This document shows, one piece after another, positions 8,382 to 17,118 of a DNA stretch of 41,329 nt. The notes beneath the pieces were generated by a model. It saw nothing but the letters and a program-made list of their open reading frames with translations. It was not told the DNA's origin and did no database searches. Origin of the DNA: an uncultured Bryobacteraceae bacterium (GTDB lineage Bacteria; Acidobacteriota; Terriglobia; Bryobacterales; Bryobacteraceae); assembly GCA_938003835.1 (NCBI GenBank), contig CALKXJ010000009.1, positions 1 through 41,329 of the forward strand, given 5' to 3'. A program made the translations under genes and the position numbers. Position 1 is the first letter of the stretch. The number at the start of each line of letters is the position of its first letter.

Positions 8382-10229
8382 ATGATCACCCGATATGCCG
8401 CGCTGCTGCTTGTGGCAGTCGCCGCCCTGGGTTCCCCGGATCCGGTGCCGCCAAAAGCCGGCCCGGTCGAAATCCTGAAAACGTCCGAAATCCGCCCCGG
8501 CATGAAGGGAACAGCCTGGACCGTCTTTCAGGGCGGCCGGCCGGAGCCGGTGCCGGTGGAGATCATCGGCTTGTGGAAAAACGCCTGGGGTCCGCGGCAG
8601 GACGTCATTCTGGCGAAGCTTGGAGGCAAGGCCGAGCGCACGAACGTCGCCGGAGGCATGAGCGGCAGCCCGGTCTACGTCGACGGCAAGCTCATCGGCG
8701 CCATCGCCCTGCGCATGAGCATCTTTTCTCCGGACGCCATCTGCGGCATCACGCCCATCGAGCTGATGCTCGAGGTCAACGACTTCGACTTTTCCATCCC
8801 CGACGATGCCCGGACGCCCGACAAGGCGCAGGCGCGCGCCGCCGTGGAGGTGCCCGGCGAGCTTCTGGCCCGGGCGGTCGCCGCAGGCGCCTCACCGGAG
8901 CTGCCCAGGCGCAATCCCTTGATGGTGCCGATCGAGACGCCGCTCACCTTCTCCGGCTTTCACCCCTCGGTGCTGCGGGAGTTCGGCCCGCTGTTCGAGC
9001 AGCTCGGGCTGACCGCGGTGCAAGGCGGCGCCAGCGGCGCGCTGGCCGATCCGACCCCGGCGCCGGGTTGGGAGCGGGCGCTCCAGCCGGGCGACGCCGT
9101 CGCCGGCGTGCTCGTCTCCGGCGACATGAGCATCTCCGGGCTGGGCACGGTCACCTATAACGACGGCAAGCGGGTGCTCGCTTTTGGCCACTCGTTTTTC
9201 AACCTCGGCCCCGTGGATATGCCCATGAGCCGCGCCGAGGTGCTGATGGTGCTTTCGTCGGCCTATCAGCCGAACAAGTTCGCCAACGCCACCGAGATCG
9301 TGGGCGCGTTGCGCCAGGACCGGCGGAGCGCCATTCTGGGCCTGCTCGGCGAGCGGGCGCCGATGATTCCCGTCAACGTCAAGGTCCGCGCCTTCGACCG
9401 CCAGGGCGCCGTCCGGAAAGAGAAAGATCTGCGCTTCCACGTCTTCATCCAGCAGAAGTGGACGCCCTACCTGATGATGGTGACTCTGTTCAACTCCATT
9501 GCCGGCCTGAATGAATTCGCCGAGGAGGTCACCTACCGGCTGAGCGGCGAGGTCGAGCTGGACGGCCAGCAGAGCCTCTCGCTCGCCACCATGCAGGCGG
9601 CCAGCGAGTTGCCCGTGCCCGCGCCGATGCTGCTGGCCGGATGGTGGGGCGAAAAGTTCAACCGGCTGTTTCTGAACGCGATCAAGACGCCGCGCCTGAA
9701 GCGCGTCAACGCGACCATCGATCTGCTGCCCGAGCGGCGCGTGGCGACCATCGAAACCGCCTGGGCCGCCCTCACCGAAGTGGCCCCCGGCTCGGAGGTC
9801 CCCGTCAAGGTCTTCCTCCAGCCGTACCGCGGCGAGCGCATCGAGCGGGACTTCACAGTGCGGATTCCCGCCGGGCTTCCCCAGGGAACCCACAAGATCC
9901 TGCTGAGCGACGCCGAAACGCTCAACCGCATGCAGAGCGCGGCGGCCATGGCCAGCCGCTTCATGGACCTGCCGGAAACGGTCTCGCTGCTCAATCAGGA
10001 GCGCAGCAATAACAAGCTTTACGTGTCGCTGGTGCAGGCGCGCCCGACGTTGTTTTACGAGGACAAATCGATGCCCAGCCTGCCGGCCAGCGTGGCCAAC
10101 GTCATGCAAACGGGCCGCACGGGCAACCGGCGCTTCGTCGCCTGGGGCGAAAGCGTCCAGGAGCAGATGTCGATTCCCTTCGACCAGGTGATCACCGGCA
10201 GCTACGCGCTCGCCATCAAAGTGAGGTAA
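8382..10229 (+). CDS. Secreted SpoIVB-type (S55) peptidase domain protein
   Basis: A 615-aa exported protein with a short N-terminal hydrophobic leader (MITRYAALLLVAVAALG). The N-terminal part matches the SpoIVB S55 serine-peptidase domain: EIRPGMKGTAWTVFQG, VDV-like strands, then the nucleophile loop RTNVAGGMSGSPVYVDGKLIGAIAL (S94/S96) and CGITPIELML. Spore-forming Firmicutes use this domain to activate pro-sigmaK, but acidobacteria do not sporulate and carry it in envelope proteins of unknown role. GLGTVTYNDGKRVLAFGHSFFNLGPVDMPMSRAEVL is a second conserved block. The C-terminal 300 residues are beta-rich and unassigned. It is followed 10 bases later by the propeller protein, so the two are probably one transcription unit and may act together outside the inner membrane. 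Confidence 0.82.
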   Translation: MITRYAALLLVAVAALGSPDPVPPKAGPVEILKTSEIRPGMKGTAWTVFQGGRPEPVPVEIIGLWKNAWGPRQDVILAKLGGKAERTNVAGGMSGSPVYVDGKLIGAIALRMSIFSPDAICGITPIELMLEVNDFDFSIPDDARTPDKAQARAAVEVPGELLARAVAAGASPELPRRNPLMVPIETPLTFSGFHPSVLREFGPLFEQLGLTAVQGGASGALADPTPAPGWERALQPGDAVAGVLVSGDMSISGLGTVTYNDGKRVLAFGHSFFNLGPVDMPMSRAEVLMVLSSAYQPNKFANATEIVGALRQDRRSAILGLLGERAPMIPVNVKVRAFDRQGAVRKEKDLRFHVFIQQKWTPYLMMVTLFNSIAGLNEFAEEVTYRLSGEVELDGQQSLSLATMQAASELPVPAPMLLAGWWGEKFNRLFLNAIKTPRLKRVNATIDLLPERRVATIETAWAALTEVAPGSEVPVKVFLQPYRGERIERDFTVRIPAGLPQGTHKILLSDAETLNRMQSAAAMASRFMDLPETVSLLNQERSNNKLYVSLVQARPTLFYEDKSMPSLPASVANVMQTGRTGNRRFVAWGESVQEQMSIPFDQVITGSYALAIKVR

Positions 10230-10239
10230 TTCGCCCTCG

Positions 10240-12450
10240 ATGACCCTTCTGATCCGAACTGTCGCTGCGCTGGCAGCGCTCGCGGCGGGTCTTGCTGCCG
10301 TGGAGACACGTTTCTGGGAGCATTCTTCCGCGGCGGACTTCGACAAAGGAACGCTCGAAGGCCTAGCCCTGCGCAGCGACGGGCGCCTGATGCTGGCGCC
10401 CGAGGTGCGGCAGCTTCTCGATGCCTCGGCCGCTTACCTGTGGGCGCTCGCCGCCGACTCGAAAGGCAATCTCTATGCGGGAGGCGGCAGTCCGGGCGGC
10501 GGCGCCGCGAAGATCTTCAAGATCACGCCCGGCGGCAGCACGGAGACTTTCGCCGAGATCGAGGGGTTCGAGATCCAGGCGCTCGCCGTCGATCGCCAGG
10601 ACCGGCTTTACGCGGCCACTTCTCCGGACGGCAAAGTCTACCGTATCGGCCGGGACGGCAAGCCGGAAGTGCTCTATGAGCCCAAGGCCAAGTACATCTG
10701 GGCGCTGGCGGTCAACAGCAAGGGCGAACTCTACATCGGCACCGGCGAGCCGGGCCAGATCCACCGCGTAACGCCTGCCGGCCAGGGTGCACTTTTCGCC
10801 GAGACCGAAGAGACGCATGTGCGTTCGCTGGCCTTCGATGCCGCGGACAACCTGATCGCGGGCACCGAGCCGGGCGGTCTGATCCTGCGGATCGCTTCCG
10901 ATGGCGCGCCTTTCGTGCTGCACCAGGCCGCCAAGCGCGAGGTGACGGCCGTGGTCGCCAGTCGCGATGGCTTTGTTTACGCGGCCGCCGTCGGCGACAA
11001 GCAACCCCTGACGCCGCCCGCGCTCCAGCCGGTTCCGCCCGCCCCGACGACGCAGGCGCCGCAAACCGGAGGCGCTCCCGCGCAGGCCACGACACCGCTC
11101 GAGCGCTCGCAAGCCCCGGCGGCGCCGCCCGCACCTTTGATCCGGCCGTCCGTCACCGGGGGCTCGGAAGTGATCCGCATCGATGCGGAGGGCTTCCCCC
11201 GCACCGTCTGGACCGATTCGCGAGAAATCGTCTACTCGCTGGCGGTCGCGCCGGGCGGGGAATTGCTGATCGGCACCGGGGACGAAGGCAAGCTGTACCG
11301 GCTGGAAGCGCCGCGCTTGTACACGCTGCTCGCCAGGATCCCGCCCAAGCAGATCACCGCCCTGGTGACGGCTGCCGACGGCAGGATCTTCGCCGCCACG
11401 GGCAACGTCGGCCGCGTCTATCAGTTCGGCGCCAAGCTCACCGAGCGCGGCACCTTCGAGAGCCCTGTGCTCAACGCCGATTTTTTCTCTTACTGGGGCG
11501 CGCTGCGGTACACCGGGGCCGGCCATCAGGGCTCGATTGCGTTCGAAACCCGCAGCGGGAATCTGGACCGGCCGCACCGCAATTGGAGTCCCTGGTCCAA
11601 GGTCGAGCTGGCCGACGCCTCGGGCCGCATCTCGTCTCCCCCCGCGCGTTTTCTGCAATATCGCCTGACGCTGACCGCGTCGGGCGGTCGTTCGCCGGAG
11701 GTGCGCCGCGTCGAAATCGCCTATCTGAACCGCAACGTCGCCCCGGAGATCAGCCGAATCGCGCTGGCGCCGCCCAACTATCGGTTCCCGCCGCGCAGCC
11801 TGACCGTGAGCAGCCCCAAGACGCTGAATCTGCCGCCATTGGCCGAAGCCCGCACGCCGGCGCCGCCCAAGCCCGTTCCGGTGGCGCCGGCGCAGTCGGT
11901 GCAGTACGCCAAGGGATACCTGAGCGCGCGGTGGTTGGCTAGCGACGACAACGGTGACGAGCTCACCTACAAGGTGGAGATTCGCGGCGCGGCCGAGTCG
12001 GCCTGGAAGCTCTTGCAGGACGACCTCTCCGAGCCCTACCTCTCCTGGGACACGACCGCCTTTCCGGACGGCGAGTATCTGCTCAAGGTCACCGTCTCGG
12101 ACCGCAAGAGCAACGCCCCGGACCAGGCGCTTTCGGCCGAGCTGGTGAGCGAGCCGTTCGTGATCGACAACACGCCGCCTGAAATCAGCCAGCTTGCGGC
12201 CACGCGCGGCAGCCGCACGATCCGCATCCAGTGGGCGGCCTCCGACGCGCTTTCGCCGATCCAGAAGGGCGAGTATTCCGTGAACGGGGGCGAGTGGCGC
12301 CTGGCCGAACCCGCCGGCCGCCTCACCGACTCCCCTCGCCTGGACTTCGCCGTGGAACTCAACGAGCCGGGCGCCGGCGAGCAGACCATCGCCGTGCGGG
12401 TCACCGATCAGTTCGACAACCAGCGCGTCGCGAGCCTCGTCGTTCCGTAG
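10240..12450 (+). CDS. Secreted beta-propeller protein with C-terminal Ig/FN3-like region
   Basis: A 736-aa exported protein. The signal peptide is about residues 1-20 (MTLLIRTVAALAALAAGLAA). Residues about 60-250 and 310-390 contain repeated propeller blades such as LYAATSPDGKVYRIGRDGK and LYIGTGEPGQIHRVTPAG, with the GxL-YxGT pattern of NHL/SMP-30-like propellers. A Pro/Ala-rich linker (about residues 255-300) interrupts the blades. From about residue 540 the sequence changes to Ig/fibronectin-like strands (DNGDELTYKVEIRGAAESAWKLLQDDLSEPYLSWDTTAFPDGEYLLKVTVSDRKSN), a pattern seen in surface or carbohydrate-binding proteins. No enzyme motif is visible. It lies 10 bases after the S55 peptidase gene, which suggests a common job at the cell surface. 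Confidence 0.78.
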   Translation: MTLLIRTVAALAALAAGLAAVETRFWEHSSAADFDKGTLEGLALRSDGRLMLAPEVRQLLDASAAYLWALAADSKGNLYAGGGSPGGGAAKIFKITPGGSTETFAEIEGFEIQALAVDRQDRLYAATSPDGKVYRIGRDGKPEVLYEPKAKYIWALAVNSKGELYIGTGEPGQIHRVTPAGQGALFAETEETHVRSLAFDAADNLIAGTEPGGLILRIASDGAPFVLHQAAKREVTAVVASRDGFVYAAAVGDKQPLTPPALQPVPPAPTTQAPQTGGAPAQATTPLERSQAPAAPPAPLIRPSVTGGSEVIRIDAEGFPRTVWTDSREIVYSLAVAPGGELLIGTGDEGKLYRLEAPRLYTLLARIPPKQITALVTAADGRIFAATGNVGRVYQFGAKLTERGTFESPVLNADFFSYWGALRYTGAGHQGSIAFETRSGNLDRPHRNWSPWSKVELADASGRISSPPARFLQYRLTLTASGGRSPEVRRVEIAYLNRNVAPEISRIALAPPNYRFPPRSLTVSSPKTLNLPPLAEARTPAPPKPVPVAPAQSVQYAKGYLSARWLASDDNGDELTYKVEIRGAAESAWKLLQDDLSEPYLSWDTTAFPDGEYLLKVTVSDRKSNAPDQALSAELVSEPFVIDNTPPEISQLAATRGSRTIRIQWAASDALSPIQKGEYSVNGGEWRLAEPAGRLTDSPRLDFAVELNEPGAGEQTIAVRVTDQFDNQRVASLVVP

Positions 12451-12503
12451 GCTGCCGGGAGAGAACCACGCCCCGGCCAGTACTATTCCAGTGGAGGCGC
12501 ATC

Positions 12504-13403
12504 ATGGCGGACAAACCGCTGAAAGCGCTGCTCATCACTGGCGATCTGGACACCATCGCGCTGCTCGAGGAGGCTTTCGCCGAAATCGAGGAGGTGCGCT
12601 ACAGCCGCGGGTGGATTCCGAGGTGCGAGCTCGTCCCGGTGGACCGGCTGGAGGAAGCGACGGAGGCGCTCGCTGCCGAGCCGTTCGATGTCATCCTGCT
12701 CGATGCTTCGCTGCTGGACGGCCGGGTCCTCGAAACCTTCGCCCGGCTGCGCGCCGCCGCACGCGAGCTGCCTGTGATCGTGCTCGCCGAGCCTGGGGAA
12801 GAGGCTCAGGCCCTGAGCCTGTTGCGGCGTGGCGCGCAGGACTACCTGCTCAAACCGGAAATCGATTGCCTGCCGCTGGCGCGGACGCTCCGCGCGGCGG
12901 TGGAGCGGCAGCGGCTCTCAAATGCGCTCGAAAGCCTCGCCCTGCTCGATGAACTGACGGGCTTGCTCACGGCGGCGGGTCTGGCGCAGTTTGCCGAACG
13001 TCATGCCCGCCTGGCCTTGGCTGCCGGCCGCGCGGTCCAGCTTCTGGTGGTCGAATTGGAGCGGGAAAACGAGATCGGAGACCTCCTGCGCGCCGCTGAG
13101 GTCCTCACGGAACTCTTCAGCGAGACCGGACTGGTGGCTCGCACGGCGCCAGCCCGGCTGGTAGCTCTCGCCGTTTCTGAGCAGCCGATCGACCCGGCCC
13201 GCCTGGCGGCGGAGCGGCTCACCGCGGTGGCTTTTCGAGCGGCCGCCGTCGCCTGGCCGCCCGATCCCGGCGCCTGCCTGGAAGACGTCCTCGACGCCTG
13301 CGAGCAGCTTCTGTGCGAGAATGAGCCAGGCAGAGCCGGTCCGCTCACGCATGCGCTCGCGCTGGACGATCGCCCTCGACGCCACCTACAGCCTCGAGGA
13401 TGA
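12504..13403 (+). CDS. Response regulator with degenerate GGDEF domain
   Basis: This 299-aa protein starts at ATG 12504, six bases after GGAGG; the longer open frame upstream has no support. Residues 1-130 are a CheY-like receiver: KALLITGDLDTIALLEEAF, phosphoacceptor Asp in PFDVILLDASLLDG, then LPVIVLAEPGEE and a K-containing GAQDYLLKPEID. Residues 145-290 begin like a GGDEF domain (LALLDELTGLLTAAGLAQFAERH), but the signature loop reads GLVARTAPARLVALAV instead of RxGGDEFxxLL, so the active site is gone. It is probably a non-cyclase output or binding domain. No cognate kinase is adjacent. Its last 83 bases overlap the next gene if that gene starts at 13321. Confidence 0.8.
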   Translation: MADKPLKALLITGDLDTIALLEEAFAEIEEVRYSRGWIPRCELVPVDRLEEATEALAAEPFDVILLDASLLDGRVLETFARLRAAARELPVIVLAEPGEEAQALSLLRRGAQDYLLKPEIDCLPLARTLRAAVERQRLSNALESLALLDELTGLLTAAGLAQFAERHARLALAAGRAVQLLVVELERENEIGDLLRAAEVLTELFSETGLVARTAPARLVALAVSEQPIDPARLAAERLTAVAFRAAAVAWPPDPGACLEDVLDACEQLLCENEPGRAGPLTHALALDDRPRRHLQPRG

Positions 13404-14394
13404 GCCCACGGGCATCGGCGTCTACTCGCGCGAGATCGTGCGCGGGGTTGCCTCGGCCTGGCCGGGGACAAGGTTCCTCGCCTGCTACCGCCCGCACCGC
13501 TTCCTGAGGAGCCTGCGGGCGCCGCTGCCGGCGAACTGCCGCCGGCGGATCCTTTTCGAGCATGGCCTCGGCGGCGCGCCGGATCTGTTCCATGGCCTGA
13601 ATCAGCGCCTGCCCCGGCGGCGCTTCCGCCGCGCGGTTTGCACCTTTCACGACCTGTTCGTTCTCACGGCCGAGTACTCGACGGCCGATTTCCGTCGGCG
13701 TTTCGCCGAGCAGGCCCGGCGCGCCGCCGAGCGCAGCGACCTGATCATCGCCGTCTCGCACTTCACCGCCGCCCAGGTGCGCGACCTGCTGGGCGTCGAG
13801 GCGGGTCGCATTCGCGTGGTCCCGCACGGCGTCCATCCTGCGGCAGCGCAGGATACTGAGGGTCGCGAGCCGATCGTGCTGCACGTCGGCGCCATCCAGA
13901 AACGCAAGAACCTTGTCCGGCTGGTGCGCGCCTTCTCGCGCCTGCCGCAAGGCTGGCGACTGGTGCTCGCCGGATCGGCCGGCTTCGGCGCTTCGGAGGT
14001 CTTCGAGGAGATCGCGCGCAGCAAGCGCCGCGGTGATATCGAGGTGACAGGATACGTGACGCCGGCGCGTCTCGAGGATCTCTACCGGCGCGCCGCCCTG
14101 CTTGCCTTTCCGTCTCTCGATGAGGGTTTCGGCCTGCCCGTGCTCGAGGCCATGGCCCACGGCTTGCCCGTTCTCACCTCGAACCGGTCGGCTTTGCCCG
14201 AAGTCGCCGCAGACGCGGCATTGCTGGTGGACCCGGAGGATGAAGAAGCGATCGCCGGCTCACTCGAGCAACTAGCTTTGGATGCCGGCTTGCGCCGGGC
14301 GCTGGCCCAACGGGGCCTCGCTCGCGCTGCCTTATTCCCCTGGCGGCGCGCCGTCGAAGCAACTTGCCGCGTCTACGAAGAGCTGCTCGGCTAG
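13321..14394 (+). CDS. Glycosyltransferase family 4 (GT-B)
   Basis: A GT4 glycosyltransferase. The N-terminus carries RWTIALDATYSLEDEPTGIGVYSREIVRGVA, the acceptor-side glycine loop of family 4 enzymes. Next come FHGLNQRLPRRRFRRAVCTFHDLFVL and IIAVSHFTAAQVRDLLGVEAGRIRVVPHGV. The C-terminal Rossmann half has LHVGAIQKRKNLVRLVRAFSRLP and the E-x7-E nucleotide-sugar motif FPSLDEGFGLPVLEAMAHGLPVLTSNRSALPEVAADAALLVDP. It should transfer a sugar from a nucleotide-sugar donor, retaining configuration, at the cytoplasmic membrane; donor and acceptor are unknown. ATG 13321 overlaps the receiver gene. ATG 13351 (MRSRWTIALDA) is an equally plausible start, since neither has a strong ribosome binding site. 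Confidence 0.9.
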   Translation: MSQAEPVRSRMRSRWTIALDATYSLEDEPTGIGVYSREIVRGVASAWPGTRFLACYRPHRFLRSLRAPLPANCRRRILFEHGLGGAPDLFHGLNQRLPRRRFRRAVCTFHDLFVLTAEYSTADFRRRFAEQARRAAERSDLIIAVSHFTAAQVRDLLGVEAGRIRVVPHGVHPAAAQDTEGREPIVLHVGAIQKRKNLVRLVRAFSRLPQGWRLVLAGSAGFGASEVFEEIARSKRRGDIEVTGYVTPARLEDLYRRAALLAFPSLDEGFGLPVLEAMAHGLPVLTSNRSALPEVAADAALLVDPEDEEAIAGSLEQLALDAGLRRALAQRGLARAALFPWRRAVEATCRVYEELLG

Positions 14395-14759
14395 TCGGAC
14401 TCTTCGTCCACGGAGATCTTCAGGGCCCGCAGGAATTTCTGGTCCTGTGCGGTCCACCGGATCCGCCGCGCTGTCTGATGCGTATGGCTGGATGGCGGCT
14501 CTTCGGCCGCTGCCTCGGCCTCATCGTCCTCCTCGGTACGCTTGTTGAAGCCGATGGTCGCCTCCAGCACCAGGAAGACGTCGTAGCCGGCGCGCTTGAT
14601 CTCCCCGATCGCCGCCGCGATGCGGTCCGAGTCCGAGAGCGATTCGTTGATCGCGTTCCCGAGTTCTTGCATCAACCGCTTCAGTTGCTCGTCCAAGTCA
14701 AGCCCCCTTCTGCGGGCCACTTCCAGCATAGCACCGGATCGGACCGGTGTCTCGCTCAT
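14391..14759 (-). CDS. Hypothetical protein, 122 aa
   Basis: I do not recognise a named family. The first 70 residues look helical with one strand (GLDLDEQLKRLMQELGNAINESLSDSDRIAAAIGEIKRAGYDVFLVLEATIGFNKR). An acidic, low-complexity stretch (EEDDEAEAAAEEPPSS) and a short basic/hydrophobic tail (WTAQDQKFLRALKISVDEESD) follow. It has no signal peptide, so it is probably cytoplasmic. Its stop overlaps the stop of the convergent glycosyltransferase gene by a few bases. It begins 25 bases after the isomerase gene on the same strand and may be the last gene of that run. Confidence 0.65.
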   Translation of the reverse strand: MSETPVRSGAMLEVARRRGLDLDEQLKRLMQELGNAINESLSDSDRIAAAIGEIKRAGYDVFLVLEATIGFNKRTEEDDEAEAAAEEPPSSHTHQTARRIRWTAQDQKFLRALKISVDEESD

Positions 14760-14784
14760 TCATCGACAATTTCCCGCGGGGACT

Positions 14785-15711
14785 TCAGGAAGCGGCCACC
14801 GGAATGCCGAGCGTCCGCTCGATATAGTCGCGACTGATACGGGCGCTCTGCTTTGGCGGCCGCCAGGGCGAGGAGTCGAGCTCGACGGTCAGCCAACCGC
14901 TCCAGCCCATGCGGTCCAGTTCCGCCTTGAGCGCGGGAAAGTCCACACCGCCGTGGCCGAGCGGAAAGAAAGGCGGATCCCTCATCATGTCAGGCCGCTC
15001 CAGGCGGCTGCTGGCTCCTCCCCGCGTCTCGGGCTTGGTGTCCTTGAGATGAAACTCGACGATGCGGAACCCCAGCCTGCGCGTCAGCTCGACAGGATCG
15101 ATGCCGGCCAGCGTGACGTGACCGGTGTCGAGCACGAAATGAACGTCCTGCGGGTCGGTGTTCTCCATGACGAAGTCGATCTCACGGCGGTTCTCGAGCT
15201 GCGACCACATGTGTGCATGAGGCGCGATCTTCACGCCTTCCTGGCGCGCCAGGCGTCCCAGCTCGCCCAGAACTTTCGCGATCTGGCGCAAATCTTCTTC
15301 GGTGGTTCCCTCCGGCCGGCGTGGCCCGAGATTCATCTTGAGATGCGTGCAGCCGAAGTGGCGGATGAAGCGGATCAGGCGCAGGTGGTCCCGGAGGATC
15401 GCCGGATGGCGCTCCGGCTCATGAAAGCGCATCTCGAGCGGCCCTCCGTTGGAGATCGTCACCAGGCCGACGCCGATCTCCTCGAGCCGCGCCCGCAGCT
15501 GGCCGGGCTTCTCCCAGTAATCGGTCAAGTAGTGGATGAAGGTCTCCACCCAGCGGTAGCCGACCTCGCGCGCCTCGCGGAAAGAGGCGAAGACGTCGTG
15601 TTCCCAGCCGCCGCGCGTGTTCGTGGTGATGCCGACGCGATAGCGTGTCGCGTCGCTTGCGAACGCGGCGCCTGCGGCCGCGGCGAGGAATTCTCTCCTT
15701 GTCGGTCGCAC
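14785..15711 (-). CDS. Sugar phosphate isomerase/epimerase-like TIM-barrel protein, Tat-exported
   Basis: A 308-aa member of the xylose-isomerase-like TIM-barrel family (AP endonuclease 2/IolE type). The barrel strands carry candidate metal ligands, including WVETFIHY, VDFPALKAELDRMGWSGWLTVELDSSPW (C-terminal Glu), DPQDVHFVLDTGHVTLAG (Asp/His) and FRIVEFHLKDTKP. I start it at GTG 15711, which yields a twin-arginine leader (RPTRREFLAAAAGAAFA). The longer frame upstream runs into the preceding amidohydrolase gene. The family isomerises or epimerises sugars and inositol derivatives; the exact substrate is unknown. It follows the amidohydrolase by 32 bases in the same minus-strand run as the RhaT-like transporter, which suggests use of a carbohydrate. 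Confidence 0.82.
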   Translation of the reverse strand: MRPTRREFLAAAAGAAFASDATRYRVGITTNTRGGWEHDVFASFREAREVGYRWVETFIHYLTDYWEKPGQLRARLEEIGVGLVTISNGGPLEMRFHEPERHPAILRDHLRLIRFIRHFGCTHLKMNLGPRRPEGTTEEDLRQIAKVLGELGRLARQEGVKIAPHAHMWSQLENRREIDFVMENTDPQDVHFVLDTGHVTLAGIDPVELTRRLGFRIVEFHLKDTKPETRGGASSRLERPDMMRDPPFFPLGHGGVDFPALKAELDRMGWSGWLTVELDSSPWRPPKQSARISRDYIERTLGIPVAAS

Positions 15712-15743
15712 CCCAGCCCCCCGCGCTGCTCGAGCCGGCTCTC

Positions 15744-17069
15744 CTAGCGGACCCGGTTGCCGGCGATCCAGACGCTCTCGATCGCGCGCGTATTCCGAAT
15801 GTTGTCGAGCGGATTGGCCGTGAGCACCACCAGGTCCGCCCACTTGCCTTTCTCGAGCGTTCCCAGATCGTTCGCGCCCAGATACTCGGCGGCCCGGCCG
15901 GTGGCCGAGCGAAGAATCTCCATCGGCGAGACGCCCGCCTCCGCCATCAGCTCCATCTCCCAGTGGTCGAAATAGCCCGAAAAGCGCGCCGGCGGACCGG
16001 TGTCGGTGCCGAAACCGACCCTGACGCCGGCGGAGGCCAGCGCCTTCAGGTTCTTCTGCGCGGTCCGCAGGAACTCCTCGTAGCGGCCGAGATTCGGGTC
16101 GGCCTGGAGCTTCTTCTGATATTCGGGACTCTTGAGCGTGGCGATGACCTGCGGATCGACCCAGCGCGTGAAGAAGGGATCGTCCAGGAACGGATGCGGC
16201 CTGGCGTAAACAAAAGTGGAGAGCTCGCGTGTCAGGGTCGGAATCTGCCAGGTGCCCCGCTTCTTCATCAGCGAGATGAGCCCGGCATCGACCGGCCGGT
16301 CGCGCACGCTGTGTGCCAGAGCATCGACCCCCGCCTCGATCAGCTTCCTGGAATCCTCGAGATAGAAAATATGCGCCGCGACTTTCAGCTTATGCCGGTG
16401 GGCCTCCTCGATGATGGCGCGGCAGAGCTCCATGGGGATTTTCGGCTCTTTGCCCAGATGGTCGTCCACCCAGATCTTGACAACGTCGACGCGCTTGTCG
16501 GCCAGTTGCGCCACGGCGCGGCGGACGTCCTCGGCCGTTTCGACCTCGTAGGGAACACCCTGCATCCCCGGAGCGCTGGTCGGGTAGCCGTTCTTGCCGG
16601 TGAAGCCGCGACCGGCAGTGAAGATGCGCGTCAGCGAGGGGCGGCCGGCTCGTTGCTCGGCGCGGACCTGGTAGACCAGATCGGCGTCCGAGCCCATGCT
16701 GACCACGGCGGTGACTCCGTACCAGGCGTAGGTGCGGAGCTGCTCCTCGAGGTTCTCGCGGGTGAAGAACTTCGGATCCTGCACGAGGCCTTTGACGTTT
16801 GCCAGGTGCACGTGCAGGTCGATGAGGCCGGGTATGACATAGCGGCCGGCAAGGTCGAGGCGCTCGGCGCCCGCGGGCGCCCGCATCCCGGAGCTCGGCC
16901 CCGCGTACTCGATCTTTCCGTCCCGCACGACCAGCGCGGCGCCAGCGACCGGCGGCCGGCCCGTGCCGTCGATCAGCGTGAAATTCTCGAAGACTCTGAC
17001 CTCGGCGACGGCCTGCGCGGCGGCGAGTGCGAAAAAGGCGACAGCCCATCGCGCCGGAGAGCGTTTCAT
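15744..17069 (-). CDS. Exported amidohydrolase (imidazolonepropionase/prolidase-like)
   Basis: A 441-aa metal-dependent amidohydrolase with a Sec signal peptide (MKRSPARWAVAFFALAAAQAVA). The small beta-sandwich has FENFTLIDGTGRPPVAGAALVVRDGKIEYAG, and the barrel starts YVIPGLIDLHVHL, giving the H-x-H metal pair. Further ligands are in RHKLKVAAHIFYLEDSRKLIEAGVDALAHSV (two His) and VGFGTDTGPP (Asp), so the metal site is complete. The C-terminus GTLEKGKWADLVVLTANPLDNIRNTRAIESVWIAGN closes the sandwich. A GGAGG lies 10-12 bases before ATG 17069. Acidobacteria carry many such secreted relatives, most acting on peptides or cyclic amides; the substrate here is unknown. It lies between the RhaT-like and isomerase genes. 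Confidence 0.88.
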   Translation of the reverse strand: MKRSPARWAVAFFALAAAQAVAEVRVFENFTLIDGTGRPPVAGAALVVRDGKIEYAGPSSGMRAPAGAERLDLAGRYVIPGLIDLHVHLANVKGLVQDPKFFTRENLEEQLRTYAWYGVTAVVSMGSDADLVYQVRAEQRAGRPSLTRIFTAGRGFTGKNGYPTSAPGMQGVPYEVETAEDVRRAVAQLADKRVDVVKIWVDDHLGKEPKIPMELCRAIIEEAHRHKLKVAAHIFYLEDSRKLIEAGVDALAHSVRDRPVDAGLISLMKKRGTWQIPTLTRELSTFVYARPHPFLDDPFFTRWVDPQVIATLKSPEYQKKLQADPNLGRYEEFLRTAQKNLKALASAGVRVGFGTDTGPPARFSGYFDHWEMELMAEAGVSPMEILRSATGRAAEYLGANDLGTLEKGKWADLVVLTANPLDNIRNTRAIESVWIAGNRVR

Positions 17070-17118
17070 CGTGGCAGGTGCCTCCTCGGTGTGGCGATTC
17101 TATCACAGCGCGGGCAAC

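Noticed and set aside
12231-12503. An N-terminal extension of the receiver protein inside the propeller gene
   Set aside because: The extension is a shadow of the propeller coding frame. The GGAGG-preceded ATG at 12504 starts the receiver domain directly.
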